This document shows positions 4,534 to 5,761 of a DNA stretch of 5,761 nt, piece after piece; within the stretch, counting starts at the first letter, position 1, and each line of letters starts with the position of its first letter. The position numbers and the translations under genes were made by a program. The stretch spans positions 1 through 5,761 of the forward strand of contig JALFGI010000243.1 in NCBI GenBank assembly GCA_022777455.1, in the 5' to 3' direction. This stretch comes from Clostridiales bacterium (GTDB lineage: Bacteria > Bacillota_A > Clostridia > Oscillospirales > Oscillospiraceae). The notes beneath the pieces were generated by a model. It saw nothing but the letters and a program-made list of their open reading frames with translations. It searched no databases and had not been told where the DNA came from.

Positions 4534-5761
4534 TTATCCAAGCTTGATTTGCTCGACGCACTCTGCCTGGGCCTGATCCAGAGCTTCCTGCGCGGTGACG
4601 GTGCCGTCGGCTGCCGCGGCCAGCTTCTGGCTGATGATGTCGCTCATCAGAGCGTAATCCTCAATCACGGGAGGCATGACCAGATAGTCGAGACTCTGGA
4701 ACACGGCTTCCCGATTGTCGGGCGGGGTGATCTCCAGGTAGGAGGCCAGGGCGTCCAGATCCTTCAGGGCGGGCAGATCCCATCCGGCTGCCAGACGAAT
4801 GTCGGCGGAAGCGGTGGAGGATGCCAGCCAGGCAAGCCAGGCGGCGACTTCTTCGGGATGCTCCGTCTGGGGATTCATGACCACACAGTTGGAGAAGAAG
4901 TGGGTTGCTTTCTGGGTGCTGCCGGGTTCCACAACGATGTCCCATTCAAACTCACAGTTTTCGGCAAAGGTCTGGAATGCCCAGATGCCGGTGGGAATCA
5001 TACCCAGGCGGCCGCTCATAAACATATCCCAGTCGCCCATGCCGCCCTGCTGGGCAGTGTTGGGCTGCACGTTGGAAACCAGAACCCGATCCACCAGAGT
5101 CTGGGCGGCTTTCAGGTTTTCGGGGGAGTTGATGGTGAATTCGGTCTTATCCTCGTTCAGCAGGGCGCCGCCGTACTGGGCGGCAACCTTGAAGAATTCG
5201 TTATAGGTGATGGGCTGCCAGATGCCGAAGGTGTTCTCGTCCAGCGCCCGGATCGCTTCCGCGGCAGCCTGGAGATCGTCCTGGGTCCAGTCATTGGTGG
5301 GATAGGCCACACCGGCTTTGTCGAACAGATCCTTGTTGTAGATCAGAACCACGTTGGAGAAGCTCTCGGGCAGGCCGAACTGCTTGCCGCCCACATTGAA
5401 AGCGCCCAGAGCGGTATCATTCAGACCGCTGACATCTACACCGGTGATTTCTGCCAGCAAGCCCTTGCTTGCATAGGCCGCGAAGTTCTCGATGTTCAGC
5501 TCGTAGCAGTCGGGAGCAGTGCCGCCGGCAACCCGGGTCTGCATCTGGGTAAAGTAGTCGCTGTAGCCGATGGTCTCCACTTCGACCTTGATGTTGGGGT
5601 GCTCCGCTTCAAAAGCGGCAACCATCTTGTCAAGTGTTTCTTCATTTCCACCGGAAGCATTGAAATTGCAGTAGGAAATTGTAACCGTCTCATCGGCAGC
5701 AAAGGCATTGCCGCACAGGCCCAATACCATCACAGCCACCATCATCAGCGAAAACAGCCTG
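4534..5761 (-). CDS. Sugar ABC transporter extracellular solute-binding protein (5' end off the window)
   Basis: Binds an extracellular sugar or oligosaccharide and delivers it to the permease pair encoded next. The frame is open to the right edge. The first Met in the window (5743-5745) is preceded in frame by R-L-F-S-L, which looks like the inside of a signal peptide, so the real start is probably just outside. Counting from that Met gives 403 residues. A hydrophobic core (about residues 2-11) is followed by N-A-F-A-A-D, a good signal peptidase I site. The only nearby Cys is in L-G-L-C, a poor lipobox. Family 1 binding-protein traits follow: F-E-A-E-H-P-N-I-K-V near 45-54, the A-G-G-T-A-P-D segment near 73-79, V-V-L-I-Y-N-K-D-L-F near 132-141, and S-G-R-L-G-M-I-P-T-G near 244-253. 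About 400 residues is normal for the family. The ligand cannot be read from sequence. It is the first gene in the visible operon; its promoter is not in the window. Confidence 0.93.
   Translation of the reverse strand, partial: RLFSLMMVAVMVLGLCGNAFAADETVTISYCNFNASGGNEETLDKMVAAFEAEHPNIKVEVETIGYSDYFTQMQTRVAGGTAPDCYELNIENFAAYASKGLLAEITGVDVSGLNDTALGAFNVGGKQFGLPESFSNVVLIYNKDLFDKAGVAYPTNDWTQDDLQAAAEAIRALDENTFGIWQPITYNEFFKVAAQYGGALLNEDKTEFTINSPENLKAAQTLVDRVLVSNVQPNTAQQGGMGDWDMFMSGRLGMIPTGIWAFQTFAENCEFEWDIVVEPGSTQKATHFFSNCVVMNPQTEHPEEVAAWLAWLASSTASADIRLAAGWDLPALKDLDALASYLEITPPDNREAVFQSLDYLVMPPVIEDYALMSDIISQKLAAAADGTVTAQEALDQAQAECVEQIKLG

Overview
The window is most of one carbohydrate-uptake and hydrolysis operon, read entirely on the minus strand, so transcription runs from the right edge towards the left. 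In transcription order it holds a sugar ABC-transporter solute-binding protein (5' end cut by the window edge), two inner-membrane permeases of the MalF and MalG type, a cytoplasmic glycoside hydrolase family 31 (GH31) enzyme, and a beta-phosphoglucomutase of the HAD superfamily. A strong stem-loop terminator follows about 20 nt after the last stop codon. Beyond it lies a gene-free tail of about 260 bases rich in inverted repeats.

The proteins suggest a low- to mid-GC anaerobic Firmicute, probably a gut clostridial relative (Oscillospiraceae/Ruminococcaceae-like). The reasons are strong purine-rich Shine-Dalgarno sites, the binding-protein and permease sequence style, and short interspersed hairpin repeats of a kind I associate with such genomes. 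This is inference; no taxonomic marker gene is present. No ABC ATPase is encoded here, so the transporter would need one supplied from elsewhere (MsmK/MsiK-type sharing is known for this family) or from outside the window.

Layout: 5761-4534 binding protein; 4533-4450 a spacer of 84 nt with an intercistronic hairpin and T-run; 4449-3532 permease 1; 3542-2715 permease 2 (11-nt overlap); 2704-956 GH31 enzyme (10-nt gap); 959-321 beta-phosphoglucomutase (4-nt ATGA overlap); 301-263 terminator hairpin; 262-1 repeats with no convincing gene.

Working model: the binding protein captures an oligosaccharide or glycoside, the two permeases import it, the GH31 enzyme cleaves a terminal alpha-linked sugar in the cytoplasm, and the mutase converts beta-glucose 1-phosphate to glucose 6-phosphate. 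The last step is puzzling, because a GH31 hydrolase releases free sugar and the inverting phosphorylase that would make beta-glucose 1-phosphate is not in the window. I found no clearly unprecedented system. The points most worth a second look are the compact GH31 enzyme coupled to a mutase without a phosphorylase, the attenuator-like hairpin after the binding-protein gene, and the inverted-repeat tail.
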